From Azophilus sp965199705 (GTDB taxonomy: Bacteria; Pseudomonadota; Gammaproteobacteria; Pseudomonadales; Azotimanducaceae), in the NCBI GenBank assembly GCA_965199705.1, contig OZ241359.1, positions 1,674,001 to 1,738,000 on the forward strand: a stretch of 64,000 nt of DNA, in the 5' to 3' direction. A program made the translations under genes and the position numbers. Positions 38,009 through 46,705 of the stretch are shown in pieces. Numbering within the stretch: position 1 is the stretch's first letter; each line of letters begins with the position of its first letter. The notes under the pieces were generated by a model. It searched no databases. It was not told the origin of the DNA and worked only from the letters and a program-made list of their open reading frames with translations.

Positions 38009-38983
38009 ATGATTGAAGATGACGATTCGCGCCAACACGCCCCGCAGCGGCCACGCTCCCCGGAATCCCCTCGCGCAGAGCAGGCCGACAGCGCCTCGGA
38101 CGGCGCCTGGGTTACGCTGATTTCGACGCCTGACCGCAGCCGCATAAGCGAAGCGGCTCTGGTTCTGGAATCCATGCGCATTGCGCACCAGACCCGCTGG
38201 CACAATCACGCCTGGAGCCTTTTGGTCCCACCAAGGGATGTTGACGCAGCCGTTCGCCAGCTACGCATCCATGCACTGGAAAATGCGCCGCCGCCCAGGC
38301 CCCGGCCCTTGCCTCGCTTTGGTCGCGGTGGTGTCGGCGTCCTGATCTACTGGATGATCCTGATGCTGCTGCCGAATCTGGAGGCGGCTTCGGCCCTGGG
38401 GTGGGCCTGGCGGGATGCCGGCGTCTTGAATGCAGAACTGGTTCGCGCTGGCGAGGTGTGGCGCGCAGTCACCGCGCTCACCCTGCACGCCGACCTTGGC
38501 CATCTGGTAGCCAACGCAGCATTTGGCGCACTCTTCGGCTTGCTGGTCACCCGCTATCTGGGCGTCGGCTTTGGCTGGTTGCTGATTCTCTGCGGCGGCG
38601 CCCTCGGCAATCTGACAAACGCCCTGCTGCAAGCGGACGGTTTTCAGGCGTTGGGCGCCTCCACCGCCAATTTTGCCGCGCTTGGCCTTTCTGGCGCCTG
38701 GCTCTGGCGCCTCCGACGCGCGGGCCGGGCTGACCGGTTGCGCCGATTCGCGCCCTTGTTCGGTGCGGTGGCTCTGCTGGTTTACACCGGCGTGGGTGGC
38801 GAGCGCACGGACGTTCTCGGGCACTTTGCGGGCTTTGCCGTCGGTGCTTTGATCGGTTTGGCAGTATCCACGTTCGATGTGCGTCGGCTTGGCAAGAGCG
38901 GCCAGATGCTGGCCGGCGTATTGGCATTGGGCATTCTGGCGTTGGCGTGGCAGCAGGCGGGCCTGGCGTATGCGGGGGGCTGA
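38009..38983 (+). CDS. rhomboid-family intramembrane serine protease
   Basis: A 324-residue protein with a soluble N-terminal 100 residues followed by six or seven membrane segments. Rhomboid landmarks are HLVANAAFG near residue 173, the catalytic Ser in GASTANFAALG (about residue 218) and the catalytic His in VLGHFAGFAVGALIG (about 273). It should cleave membrane-anchored substrates inside the bilayer. The ATG at 38009 starts the conserved charged N-terminus. It lies 120 bases after the proline-rich peptide gene and overlaps the next gene by 14 bases. Confidence 0.88.
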   Translation: MIEDDDSRQHAPQRPRSPESPRAEQADSASDGAWVTLISTPDRSRISEAALVLESMRIAHQTRWHNHAWSLLVPPRDVDAAVRQLRIHALENAPPPRPRPLPRFGRGGVGVLIYWMILMLLPNLEAASALGWAWRDAGVLNAELVRAGEVWRAVTALTLHADLGHLVANAAFGALFGLLVTRYLGVGFGWLLILCGGALGNLTNALLQADGFQALGASTANFAALGLSGAWLWRLRRAGRADRLRRFAPLFGAVALLVYTGVGGERTDVLGHFAGFAVGALIGLAVSTFDVRRLGKSGQMLAGVLALGILALAWQQAGLAYAGG

Positions 38984-39728
38984 TCGTTCGCGGCGGCGTC
39001 TTGTGGGGCTGGCCTTGCTGCTCGCGTCAGTTTCGTGGACGCCTGGCGCGGGCGCACATGGCGGCGTGGTGGAGGAGGAAGATGCGTGCCTGCTGCGCAT
39101 GGGCTTTCTGCAGGCGCACTTCACCCTGTATCAGCCGGAGGCTCGCGGTGCAGAGCAGTTTTGCGAGTCGCTGCCGGCAGCCGGCTCCAGCCTTTTCGTC
39201 ATTGAGTATCTGCACGACATGATGCGCCGGATGACGCTCGACTTTCGCATCATTCGGGACGATCAGGGCTTTGGCGCCTTTGCCAACTGGGACGATGTGG
39301 CCGGTATAGCCGATCTGCAGGTGCAGACGGTGCTGCATCGACGCATGCCGGGTCAGTCTGCCGGCGTCCTCGCCCTGCGCCACGACTTCGCCGAACCGGG
39401 CGGCTATATCGGCATAGTGGTGGCGGAGCATCCGGATACCGGCAAGGTGTACAACTCCGTGTTCTATTTCGCGGTGGGCAACGATGGCTATGGCTTGATT
39501 CCGCTCTTTGTCGGCTTGGCAGTGGCGGCGCAACTCGGCTTCTGGATCACCACTGGCAGTGGTCAGCGGCTATTGCATTCTGTGCGAGCGCGAGCGCACC
39601 GCACAGGCCGCTTCAGGCTATCGCTTCGACAGGGCCATGATGCCGTATCATTACCTTGTTCGTCGCATGCAGCAAGCTGCCGCGCACTGTCGAGCGCAAT
39701 GCCCGCAATGCTTCCAGGGAGGAAAGCC
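38970..39728 (+). CDS. conserved exported/membrane protein whose frame stays open into the MaoC-like gene
   Basis: The ATG at 38970 overlaps the rhomboid stop and begins a protein with a signal sequence (RSRRRLVGLALLLASVSW, then GAGAHGGVV). A conserved soluble part follows with EEDACLLRMGFLQAHFTLYQ, FCESLP, EYLHDMMRRM and a late membrane segment (YGLIPLFVGLAVAAQLGF, ending about residue 192). I recognise this as a conserved hypothetical family of gammaproteobacteria, function unknown. No stop occurs after the membrane segment: the frame runs on through about 60 unconserved residues and directly into the next gene, ending only at 40646. A fused product of 558 residues is therefore possible, unless a stop was lost by mutation or sequencing error. 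Confidence 0.6.
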
Positions 39729-40646
39729 ATGTCGGTTCCGAGTGAAGAAGCGCTGAATGGCCTGGTGGGTCGCCGGTTTCCCGGCGGCGTCTATACCATC
39801 GCGCATTGGGAGAATTTTCTGCTGACCGAATGCACCGGGGCAGAGCCATTGCCGGATGGCCTTGCGCATCCGGTGGCGCTTTTCCACATGCCGATTCTGG
39901 GGGCCGGCACGAGTATCAAGGAGATGTTCACCCTGGGCTGGGCCGAATCGGACTTTTCCATCGGTATCGAGAGCTATGATTGGGAGATTCGACAGCCGCT
40001 GCTCGCAGAAACCGCCTATCAGGTTGGCGGCGAGGTAACGGCTGCGGACCGGCGCGCCGTTGAAGGTCGGGTATTCGATCGGATCCAGTTTCGCTTTGAT
40101 CTGACTGCCCCGAACGCAGAGATCGCAGCAGTTGTCACCATCACCTGGCATTACCGGCGCTCCATGTCAGCCACGCCGGACATGATGCCGCCGCCGGCGA
40201 CGGAAGCGGCAGCGCCCGCGCAGACGGTTTCGGCAGGGCAGGTTGCAGTGGGTGACGAGATTCCGGGCTGGGTCATGCCGGCAGTGCGACCAGAACGGAT
40301 GCGCACCATGGCGGCGATCCTGCGAGACCCCAATCCGGTGCATTGGGATCCTGCCGTGGTCGAGCAGATCGGTTTTGGCCGCCACACCATCAATCAGGGG
40401 CCGCTCGGGCTCAGTTACATGATCAACATGCTCAATGACTGGGCTGGTCCCCGCTCGATTCGCCGCATTTTCATGCGCTTCCCCCTGGTGGTGCTGGACG
40501 GCGACCACATCACCGCCCGCGGCCGGGTGACCGGTTTGCGCCAGGCAGCGGGCGAAACCCTCGCCGATTGCGACATCTGGTTGCAGCGCCCGAACACTGA
40601 ACCGCCGCTGATCGGCACGGCGACTGTTGCGATCGATCCAGGTTGA
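39729..40646 (+). CDS. MaoC-like double hot-dog dehydratase
   Basis: A 305-residue protein with two hot-dog halves. The N-terminal half (VALFHMPILGAG, then SIGIESYDWEIRQPL) resembles the dehydratase N-domain; the C-terminal half has RDPNPVHWDPAVVEQIGFGRHTINQGPLGLSYMINML, which contains the Asp/His dyad expected of MaoC-type enoyl-CoA hydratases. An AGGGAGGA Shine-Dalgarno site lies just before this ATG, supporting independent start even though the upstream gene is open in the same frame. Likely role: hydration of enoyl-CoA in fatty acid or PHA-precursor metabolism. Confidence 0.82.
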   Translation: MSVPSEEALNGLVGRRFPGGVYTIAHWENFLLTECTGAEPLPDGLAHPVALFHMPILGAGTSIKEMFTLGWAESDFSIGIESYDWEIRQPLLAETAYQVGGEVTAADRRAVEGRVFDRIQFRFDLTAPNAEIAAVVTITWHYRRSMSATPDMMPPPATEAAAPAQTVSAGQVAVGDEIPGWVMPAVRPERMRTMAAILRDPNPVHWDPAVVEQIGFGRHTINQGPLGLSYMINMLNDWAGPRSIRRIFMRFPLVVLDGDHITARGRVTGLRQAAGETLADCDIWLQRPNTEPPLIGTATVAIDPG

Positions 40647-40719
40647 TTTGACCGATCAGGCGCAGAGAAAATCAGCCCGCTCTATCAGCGCCCTGGCGCA
40701 ATACTCGGGCTCGGGTCCG

Positions 40720-41136
40720 ATGCGATCGGCAGCGCTCTGGCGCAGGTGTGCGAGCGCCCTGTATGACAGTTTTCTGGTGCTCTCGATCTGGCTTCTGACG
40801 CTGTTCGCGTTGGTGGTCGGTAACGCCGGGGAGGCCGTGCTCGGCCCTCTGGTGCAGACGATCCTGCTGTTGGAAGCGTTCGTGTTTTTCGCGTGGTTCT
40901 GGTGTCACGGTGGGCAGACCGCTGGCATGCGCGCCTGGCGGGTGCATCTGGTGTCGGATACAGGCGGGCGCATCACCCTGCACCAGGCGACGATCCGGTT
41001 CTTCATCAGCCTGCTCGCGCTTGCGCCCCTGGGGCTTGGATGTTTCTGGGCGCTGATAGACCGGCAAGGGCGCACCTGGCCGGACATCGTCAGTGGCAGC
41101 CGCATCCTGGACGTTCCACCGGGTCAGCCTGCATGA
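40720..41136 (+). CDS. RDD family membrane protein
   Basis: A 138-residue protein with three membrane segments typical of the RDD family (ALWRRCASALYDSFLVLSIW, then a second helix near 45-65 and the LHQATIRFFISLLALAPLGLG segment). The conserved Arg and Asp of the first helix region are R9/R10 and D17. Function is unknown; some family members affect ion transport. ATG at 40720 begins just before the conserved domain; a TTG at 40648 would give a longer N-terminus. It is convergent with yciI. Confidence 0.8.
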   Translation: MRSAALWRRCASALYDSFLVLSIWLLTLFALVVGNAGEAVLGPLVQTILLLEAFVFFAWFWCHGGQTAGMRAWRVHLVSDTGGRITLHQATIRFFISLLALAPLGLGCFWALIDRQGRTWPDIVSGSRILDVPPGQPA

Positions 41137-41167
41137 CGTGATTGGCGGCGCCGGAGCGGCTCTTGCG

Positions 41168-41473
41168 TCAGCGCCAGGTCGGGCCGCCGACCCATCCGCC
41201 GGCTGCTGCGCGGAAGGCATGAAACGTCACGCTCCGGTACAGGCCAGCGGCAAAGTAGGGGTCGTTGCGTAGCAGGGACTCGGCGACAGATCGGTCTTCG
41301 GTATGGTAGATGAAGCAGCTGCCGGTAAACTCGCCGTCTGCGGATTCAGCCAGTGGTCCGGCGACTGCGACCTGATCCATCACGCTTTCGATGTACGCCA
41401 GATGACGGTCGAGGTAGCGCTTGCGCAACGCGGCGGCGTTGGCGCCATCGTGGCAGAGAACCAGCCAGGCCAT
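41168..41473 (-). CDS. YciI-like protein
   Basis: A 101-residue ferredoxin-like alpha/beta barrel protein of the YciI family: LVLCHDGANAAALRKRYLDRHLAYIE at the N-terminus, with His and Asp residues (HLAYIE, DPYFAAGLY) expected for the family. Roles are poorly known; dehydrochlorinase and dioxygenase relatives exist. Its first 40 codons are identical at the DNA level to a truncated copy at 49864-49975 beyond the accessory island. This copy is complete. Confidence 0.85.
   Translation of the reverse strand: MAWLVLCHDGANAAALRKRYLDRHLAYIESVMDQVAVAGPLAESADGEFTGSCFIYHTEDRSVAESLLRNDPYFAAGLYRSVTFHAFRAAAGGWVGGPTWR
41358..41469 (+). repeat. 112-bp direct repeat, left copy (within yciI)
   Basis: This segment of the intact yciI gene is identical to 49864-49975 in the same orientation. 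The pair brackets the two insertion sequences and the putative defence operon, so recombination between the copies could remove about 8.5 kb. Sequences on either side of the identical block diverge abruptly. Confidence 0.85.
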
Positions 41474-41687
41474 GTGCGTCTCAATCCAGGTCAGGAGCCG
41501 GCCGACGCTTGCAGGTCTGGAACCTGCTCTGTCTGGTTGGCGTGGTCATGTGCTGTTTGCCCGTGCTGCATCAGGTCGGATTGTCGCACAGGGGCGCGTT
41601 GCCGGTCTTGATTGTTCAGGAAGAAGTGGCCCCGGAAATTTGAACAACGCGTTAAGGAGTAGCCAATCGGGATAGGAGCCCAATGGC
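41470..41687. other. junction region between yciI and the first insertion sequence
   Basis: About 218 bases upstream of yciI and of the transposase start. The 15 bases at 41578-41592 recur at 50142-50156 near the truncated yciI copy, pointing to shared ancestry of the two upstream regions. Sequence from about 41609 (AAGAAGTGGCCCCGG) resembles the left end of an IS3-type element, but this is tentative. Confidence 0.4.
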
Positions 41688-42811
41688 ATGGTGAAAAGGA
41701 AGCAGTATTCGGCGGAATTCAAAGCGAAGGTGGCGGTCTCGGCGATTCGCGGAGACGGGACGCTGGCGGAGCTGGCGAGCCGCTACAAGATCCATGCGAA
41801 CATGATCACCAAGTGGAAGCGCGAAGGTCTGGAAGGCATGAAGGATCGCTGGATCAGCGCGCGCAAGGTGGACCGGGTCAAGAGGCGGTTTGTCGAAGCG
41901 GGCCTGGAGGCGGCGCTTGGGCGGCGGAGACGCCACCCGCCCCGGAGCCTGCGCAAGGCGGACGGCGAGTTCGAGGCGCGCCTGGTGGCGCTCAGTTGCG
42001 GCGACCCGCCCGAGGGGCATGCGCAGTGGTCGCTGCGCCTGCTGGCGGACTGCATGGTGGAGCTCGGCCACATCGACAGCGTCTCGCACGAGACAGTGCG
42101 CCGGGTTCTAAAAAAAACGAAATCAAGCCCTGGCGGCGCGTTGGCTGGGTGATTCCGCCGCAGCGCAACGCCGACTTCGCGGCGGCCATGGAGCGGGTGC
42201 TGGACGTCTACCGGCGCCCGTACGACGCGGACTTCCCGGTGGTGTTCATGGACGAGACGCCGCGCCAGTTGATAAGCGAGACGCGCACATCCATCCCGCC
42301 GGCGCCGGGACGGCCGGCCCGCGAGGACTTCGAGTACCGGCGCGTCGGCACCTGCAACGTGTTCATGGCCACCGAGCCGCTGGCCGGGCGCCGTCTGACC
42401 AAGGTGACCGAGCGCAGGACCAAGACGGATTGGGCGCGCTTCCTGGGCGACATTGCCGAACGCCACCCGGACGCCACCCGCATCACCCTGGTCATGGACA
42501 ACCTCAACACGCACCGCCCCGGCGCCCTTTACGAAACCTTCGGCCCGGCCGAGGCCAAGGCGCTTTGGGACCGCTTCGAGTTCGTCCACACCCCCAGGCA
42601 CGGCAGTTGGCTGAACGTCGCCGAGGTCGAACTCAACGTCATGATCCGCCAGTGCCTCAACCGCCGCATCGACTGCATCGACACCCTGCGCAAGGAGGTC
42701 GCGGCCTGGCAAGCCGAACGCGACCGCCTCCAGGCCAAAGTGAATTGGCAGTTCACCACCGACGACGCACGCGTCAAGCTCAAACGGCTATATCCGATAT
42801 TTGAAGTGTGA
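41688..42811 (+). CDS. IS630-type transposase in two frames, with an IS3 OrfA-like N-terminus
   Basis: The first frame (41688-42152) starts with an IS3-type helix-turn-helix (KRKQYSAEFKAKVAV, then LAELASRYKIHANMITKWK) and passes into an IS630-type domain (DRVKRRFVEAGLEAAL). The second frame (to 42811), in -1, holds the DDE core: Asp in VFMDETP, Asp in LVMDNLNTH and Glu in WLNVAEVELN. The switch falls on eight A residues at 42110-42117. Programmed -1 slippage there would give a protein of about 374 residues; relatives in one frame suggest instead that one A was lost. The N-terminal part looks transplanted from an IS3-family OrfA. Confidence 0.75.
42110..42117 (+). other. A8 slippery tract at transposase frame switch
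   Basis: Eight consecutive A residues in the zero-frame codons CTA-AAA-AAA-ACG allow -1 slippage to AAA-AAA-AAC. Homopolymeric A tracts are used for programmed frameshifting or transcriptional slippage in several insertion-sequence families. Confidence 0.55.
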
Positions 42812-42818
42812 CAGGACA

Positions 42819-43919
42819 CTAGTGTCCTGTCCCAGAAATAAGTGCGCCTAATCGTTCTACTTTGGCGATGATCGAATCGGCAGTTGCAGTCCAGACGAAC
42901 GGAGAAGTTTTAGAGTTGTACTCGTCAACGAATCGGTTGATTTTGTTGGTCAGTTGCTTGACCGAAGAAAACGACCCACGACGGATTGCTCGTTGGGTGA
43001 TGATGCCGAACCACCGTTCGACCTGGTTGAGCCAAGACGCATAGGTCGGCGTGTAGTGAATATGGTATCGGGGTCGCTTGGCCAGCCACGCTTTCACCTT
43101 GGCGTGTTTGTGCGTCGCGTAATTGTCCACGATCAGATGCACATCCAGCTCCGTGGGAACATTGCGGTCGATGTGTCGCAGAAAGCCCAGAAACTCTTGG
43201 TGCCGATGGCGGCGTTTGCATTGAGTGAGCACGTTCCCCGTCGCCACGTCCAAGGCTGCAAACAGGGTCGTCGTGCCATGTCGAATGTAATCGTGCGTGA
43301 CTCCTTCGACATAGCCAAGTCCCAAGGGCAGCAGGGGTTGCGTGCGTTGCAGAGCCTGCACTTGGGATTTCTCATCCACGCACAGCACCACCGCGTGATC
43401 CGGCGGGTTCAGGTACAGGCCAACAATGTCGCGAACCTTCTCAATGAAGAACGGGTCGGTGGACAACTTGAACGTCCGTTGGCGATGCGGTTGAACGCCG
43501 AACAGGTCGAACCAGCGCTGCACGGTGCTCTTCGACACCCCGCGGTGCTCGGCCATTGTTCGCGTCGTCCAGTGTGTGGCGCCTTTCGGTGACGACTGCA
43601 GCGCCGCGTTGACAACCTCCGCGACTCGTTCATCGTTGTGGCTGCGCGGCCGTCCGGGACGCAATTCATCGTGCAAGCCCTGCACCCCTTGCTCAAGGTA
43701 CCGCTTGCGCCATTTGAACACGGTGTTCCGGTTCAGGTTCATCCGTTGGGCGATTGAGGTTCCTCCTTCGCCATCGGCACACGCGAGCACAATCTGCGCT
43801 CGGCGCACCAGCCCATGGGGCAGGGATCGAGATGTGACGAGACTGTTCAACTGGTTTCTTTCGTCGGTGCTCAATGGTATCGGTGTGGCTTTACGTGGCA
43901 TGCTGATGGCTCCAATCAA
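42819..43919 (-). CDS. IS630-family transposase, complete in one frame
   Basis: A 366-residue transposase (or 360 if started at [10 protein letters not shown]). The N-terminal helix-turn-helix ([31 protein letters not shown]) is typical of IS630. The DDE residues are the Asp in [11 protein letters not shown], the Asp in [11 protein letters not shown] and the Glu in [10 protein letters not shown]. The stop codon TAG spans the right-hand side of the element: TA is the duplicated target dinucleotide and G is flanking DNA. The gene fills almost the whole element. Confidence 0.92.
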   Translation of the reverse strand: MIGAISMPRKATPIPLSTDERNQLNSLVTSRSLPHGLVRRAQIVLACADGEGGTSIAQRMNLNRNTVFKWRKRYLEQGVQGLHDELRPGRPRSHNDERVAEVVNAALQSSPKGATHWTTRTMAEHRGVSKSTVQRWFDLFGVQPHRQRTFKLSTDPFFIEKVRDIVGLYLNPPDHAVVLCVDEKSQVQALQRTQPLLPLGLGYVEGVTHDYIRHGTTTLFAALDVATGNVLTQCKRRHRHQEFLGFLRHIDRNVPTELDVHLIVDNYATHKHAKVKAWLAKRPRYHIHYTPTYASWLNQVERWFGIITQRAIRRGSFSSVKQLTNKINRFVDEYNSKTSPFVWTATADSIIAKVERLGALISGTGH

Positions 43920-43958
43920 GTCATGCTAATAGTACTAGTTATTTATGGGACAGGACAC
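42822..43958 (-). mobile_element. IS630-family insertion sequence with TA target duplication
   Basis: The element begins GTGTCCTGTCCC at 42822 and ends with the inverted copy GGGACAGGACAC at 43958; the first 22 bases of the two ends match at 20 positions. It is flanked on both sides by TA (42820-42821 and 43959-43960), the target duplication expected for IS630. On the left the flanking bases are themselves an inverted IS end (GACAGGACAC), so the element has inserted directly beside, or into, another IS end. It stops six bases from the last gene of the defence operon. Confidence 0.88.
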
Positions 43959-43964
43959 TAGGTT

Positions 43965-44798
43965 TTAGTGAGTATGCACGGGGACCTGCGCGTTCGTCCA
44001 TCGTCCTTTTCCACTATCTATAGGAATATGTGGCGCGACCTCAACTACTGAACGCTCGGTTAAGACAGGCGGATTCTGTTTCATATTCCAGATATGGAAG
44101 TGATACGCTCCTCCTGCTCCTTTAGCCCTATCCCATTCGTTGCGTGTCACGATGAAGCGCAACGGTGAGGCTATCGTAGATTTCACCTCAATCAGCTTGT
44201 TCTGAATGCCATGCGAACTATGATCGTATGACAGCACATCATAACCAGCGAAGTTGTCGTCAAAACCAGGCCATTCGGGCTTCCGATCGATACCAAGAAT
44301 TTTGAGGCGTTTGCGCTCGTTTTCCAACGTCAGTATCTCTGCTGTACGTCCTTGCTCCATCTTTTCTTGATCAGTCAGAAGGCGTGCGTAACCTGATACT
44401 GAATCCCACCAGATCACGACATGTGGCGGTGGCGGATCTTCCATCAGGCCAGCGGCGGCGAAGACATCCCGATCATTGCGACCGAGCTTCTCGAAGAAGC
44501 GTCGGCGACCTTGGCGCATAAGTTTTGCCCAAATTGGCTGATGCTTTAGCAATACGCCTCGGATGCAGGTCTGATAGAAGGCTGGGCCGTCTAGTGAACA
44601 GTCGCTTTCCACAAGCTCCGAGAGGCACGCCGAAGCTTCCATATCGAGACTACGGGCATCGGATTCGACCTTATTGATCAATGAAAGCAAATCTGGAGTC
44701 GTCAACTCGGGATGATTGGCCATGTATTTTCGGAAGAGGCGCAGCCCTTCAAAGCAGGGCAAGGAAAACAGACGTTCCGTCGAGATCGTACTGGTCAT
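43965..44798 (-). CDS. DUF3883 domain protein, restriction-nuclease-like
   Basis: A 277-residue protein, last gene of the five-gene operon. The C-terminal DUF3883-like domain reads GYDVLSYD, then NKLIEVKSTI and LRFIVTRNEWDRAK; the D-x(n)-E-V-K arrangement fits the PD-(D/E)XK nuclease superfamily. DUF3883 domains occur in many phage-defence proteins. The N-terminal 150 residues are helical and unassigned. Its start overlaps the helicase stop by four bases. An IS630 element is inserted just beyond its stop, so the coding region is intact. Confidence 0.8.
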   Translation of the reverse strand: MTSTISTERLFSLPCFEGLRLFRKYMANHPELTTPDLLSLINKVESDARSLDMEASACLSELVESDCSLDGPAFYQTCIRGVLLKHQPIWAKLMRQGRRRFFEKLGRNDRDVFAAAGLMEDPPPPHVVIWWDSVSGYARLLTDQEKMEQGRTAEILTLENERKRLKILGIDRKPEWPGFDDNFAGYDVLSYDHSSHGIQNKLIEVKSTIASPLRFIVTRNEWDRAKGAGGAYHFHIWNMKQNPPVLTERSVVEVAPHIPIDSGKGRWTNAQVPVHTH

Positions 44799-46705
44799 AC
44801 CTCCTCCGACGTAGCGTCTGGCGCGGTGCCCTCCATCTCAGCGATGAGGTCGATGATATCTGTGATCTCGATGTCATAATCAAGGGGGTCTGCGGCTTCT
44901 TCTTCGTCAAAGGCAATCTTGTGAAGATCGGGGTCGTCCAAGAGCTGCTGCATATTGCGAATCTTCTCGGCTAGGCGGCGGCTCACCGACATGTCGATGC
45001 TGCCGATCACAGGCGGGGCCGTTGATCGGTAGATATGGATGTGGGTTTCTTCATCTGGATCCAAGCCGAGACGGTGAACACGGTCTATAGACTGAAGGTA
45101 GTGCGTCGAAACATAGCTGCGATCGGCGTAGATCGCGTTGTGACACACCCTATGAAGGCTGATACCTTCACCTGCGGCGGCAGGGTTTGCAATGAGGACG
45201 TAGCAGCCTGAATCCGTATGGAATCGGCGAATGCGCCCTTCCCTGCTTTTAGGGTCATCAGGCAAGCCTGAAGGCACCCCGCCGTGAATATAGACGGGGT
45301 TGAGGTCGGCCAGGGCAGACGCGAAACTGTGGATCGTGTCAGTGAATATCGTCCAGATGACGCACTTCTTACCTTCCTTGGCGAGGTCGTGGACATGATC
45401 CATCACCGCCCGCATCTTGGCGGAGTAACCTTCTTCTAGGACAAGATCGACGATAGCCGAGTCCATTTTGATATCGTCGTTCGCCATAGCGCTGAGCGCT
45501 AGTGTCGGATTGACGGAAAGCTGGAGTAGGCGCATGACCGAGCGGCCAGCCCGACGGAATTGTGCGTCGCCCATGCCGTGCGATATCTGTTTGGCGTAAT
45601 CGCGGATGAACGCGTTCCGAATGATGGAGTAAAGCGCTAGCTGGCCTGAATCCATTTCGATATCGATGAAATGTCGCTCGGCAGGCGGGAGCCCGATCTC
45701 AGTCTTTGTGGTGCGAACATAGAGATTGCCCAGCACTTCGCGAGGCGACTTCCCGTGCGATATCTCGAGGCCGTAACCGTGTCCCGGCCACAAGAAATCA
45801 AGTTGGGATTCCATATCGGACGCGGCCTGCGGCATGGGCGTCCCGGTGAGGATGTCGCGCCGTACGGGATCATCGGCAGTGCGGAGAAGGAACGCCCCAC
45901 GCAGAGACTGCCAGCCCGCCTTCATTCGGTGTGCTTCGTCGAGAACAAGATGGGTCGGTGTTGTGGCAAAGTGTTCGGCAAGCATTCCTTGCTGCCGAAT
46001 CACCATGTCGTAGGAAATGATGAACCGTGTCGCGTCGGAGTGGAGCGCATCGCGGTTTTCCTCTTCGTTGTCGATCAGAAGGGAGAACTGCTCGGCACCT
46101 ACATCGGGCGCGTTTTCGTCCATGCATTCGTCAACAACGTCCATCCACGCCTGAAAAGCAGCCTTTGGCGCAACGACGATGAAGTGCTGACCGGCCCGCC
46201 GTGTTAGCATATGCAGGGCGAATGTGACGGTTGTCTTGCCTGCGCCCGGGACAGAGAAATTCGCGCCGTTGCTTAGGGCAATAAGGTGAGAGAGGTCACG
46301 AAGCTGGAAGTCACGTAGCTCCCGCTTGGTAAACCCCATGCCCTTGAGCATTTCTTTGATGTCTGTTGACGACAGGCCTGCGATGATCTGGCAGCGCTGC
46401 TCACGCGTCTTTCTTATTTGTGCCGCAAAGGCGCGGAGCTTCTCAGCGGCCTCCCCCTCAGGTCTGAAGCGGAAGCACAAGCTCTTCTGGCTGGCTTTGC
46501 TGCCAAGCTCGCGTACAACGCCCAGCGCATCTGGCCATGTGAGATTGATCTCGCCGCCCGAAAGGGTGTAGTCAAGCCTTCGGGTACGAACTGCCAGCTT
46601 CAGGCGCGACCAGATCGGGGTTTCGAGCGCGTCTTCGGGCACGGAGAATGTGCCCGTGTGATCCGCGCTATACCGAACGGAAACGGCCGTCGGGGAATCA
46701 CTCAC
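44795..46705 (-). CDS. SNF2-type superfamily 2 helicase/translocase
   Basis: A 636-residue ATPase. After an N-terminal 130-residue domain, the helicase core shows LRDFQLRDLSHLIAL (Q-like motif), Walker A SVPGAGKTT (about residue 153), DEAH box LVLDEAHRMKAGW (about 252), LTGTPMPQ (motif III), and in the second RecA-like half VLIANPAAAGEGISLHRV and SIDRVHRLG (motifs V and VI). This is the pattern of SNF2/RapA-like double-stranded DNA translocases. It directly follows the ParB-like gene and overlaps the DUF3883 gene by four bases. Likely role: ATP-driven DNA scanning or remodelling for the partner nuclease. Confidence 0.87.
   Translation of the reverse strand: MSDSPTAVSVRYSADHTGTFSVPEDALETPIWSRLKLAVRTRRLDYTLSGGEINLTWPDALGVVRELGSKASQKSLCFRFRPEGEAAEKLRAFAAQIRKTREQRCQIIAGLSSTDIKEMLKGMGFTKRELRDFQLRDLSHLIALSNGANFSVPGAGKTTVTFALHMLTRRAGQHFIVVAPKAAFQAWMDVVDECMDENAPDVGAEQFSLLIDNEEENRDALHSDATRFIISYDMVIRQQGMLAEHFATTPTHLVLDEAHRMKAGWQSLRGAFLLRTADDPVRRDILTGTPMPQAASDMESQLDFLWPGHGYGLEISHGKSPREVLGNLYVRTTKTEIGLPPAERHFIDIEMDSGQLALYSIIRNAFIRDYAKQISHGMGDAQFRRAGRSVMRLLQLSVNPTLALSAMANDDIKMDSAIVDLVLEEGYSAKMRAVMDHVHDLAKEGKKCVIWTIFTDTIHSFASALADLNPVYIHGGVPSGLPDDPKSREGRIRRFHTDSGCYVLIANPAAAGEGISLHRVCHNAIYADRSYVSTHYLQSIDRVHRLGLDPDEETHIHIYRSTAPPVIGSIDMSVSRRLAEKIRNMQQLLDDPDLHKIAFDEEEAADPLDYDIEITDIIDLIAEMEGTAPDATSEEV

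Noticed and set aside
42808..42833. Strong palindrome resembling a terminator
   Set aside because: It is the abutment of two inverted insertion-sequence ends around a TA target, not a transcriptional terminator.
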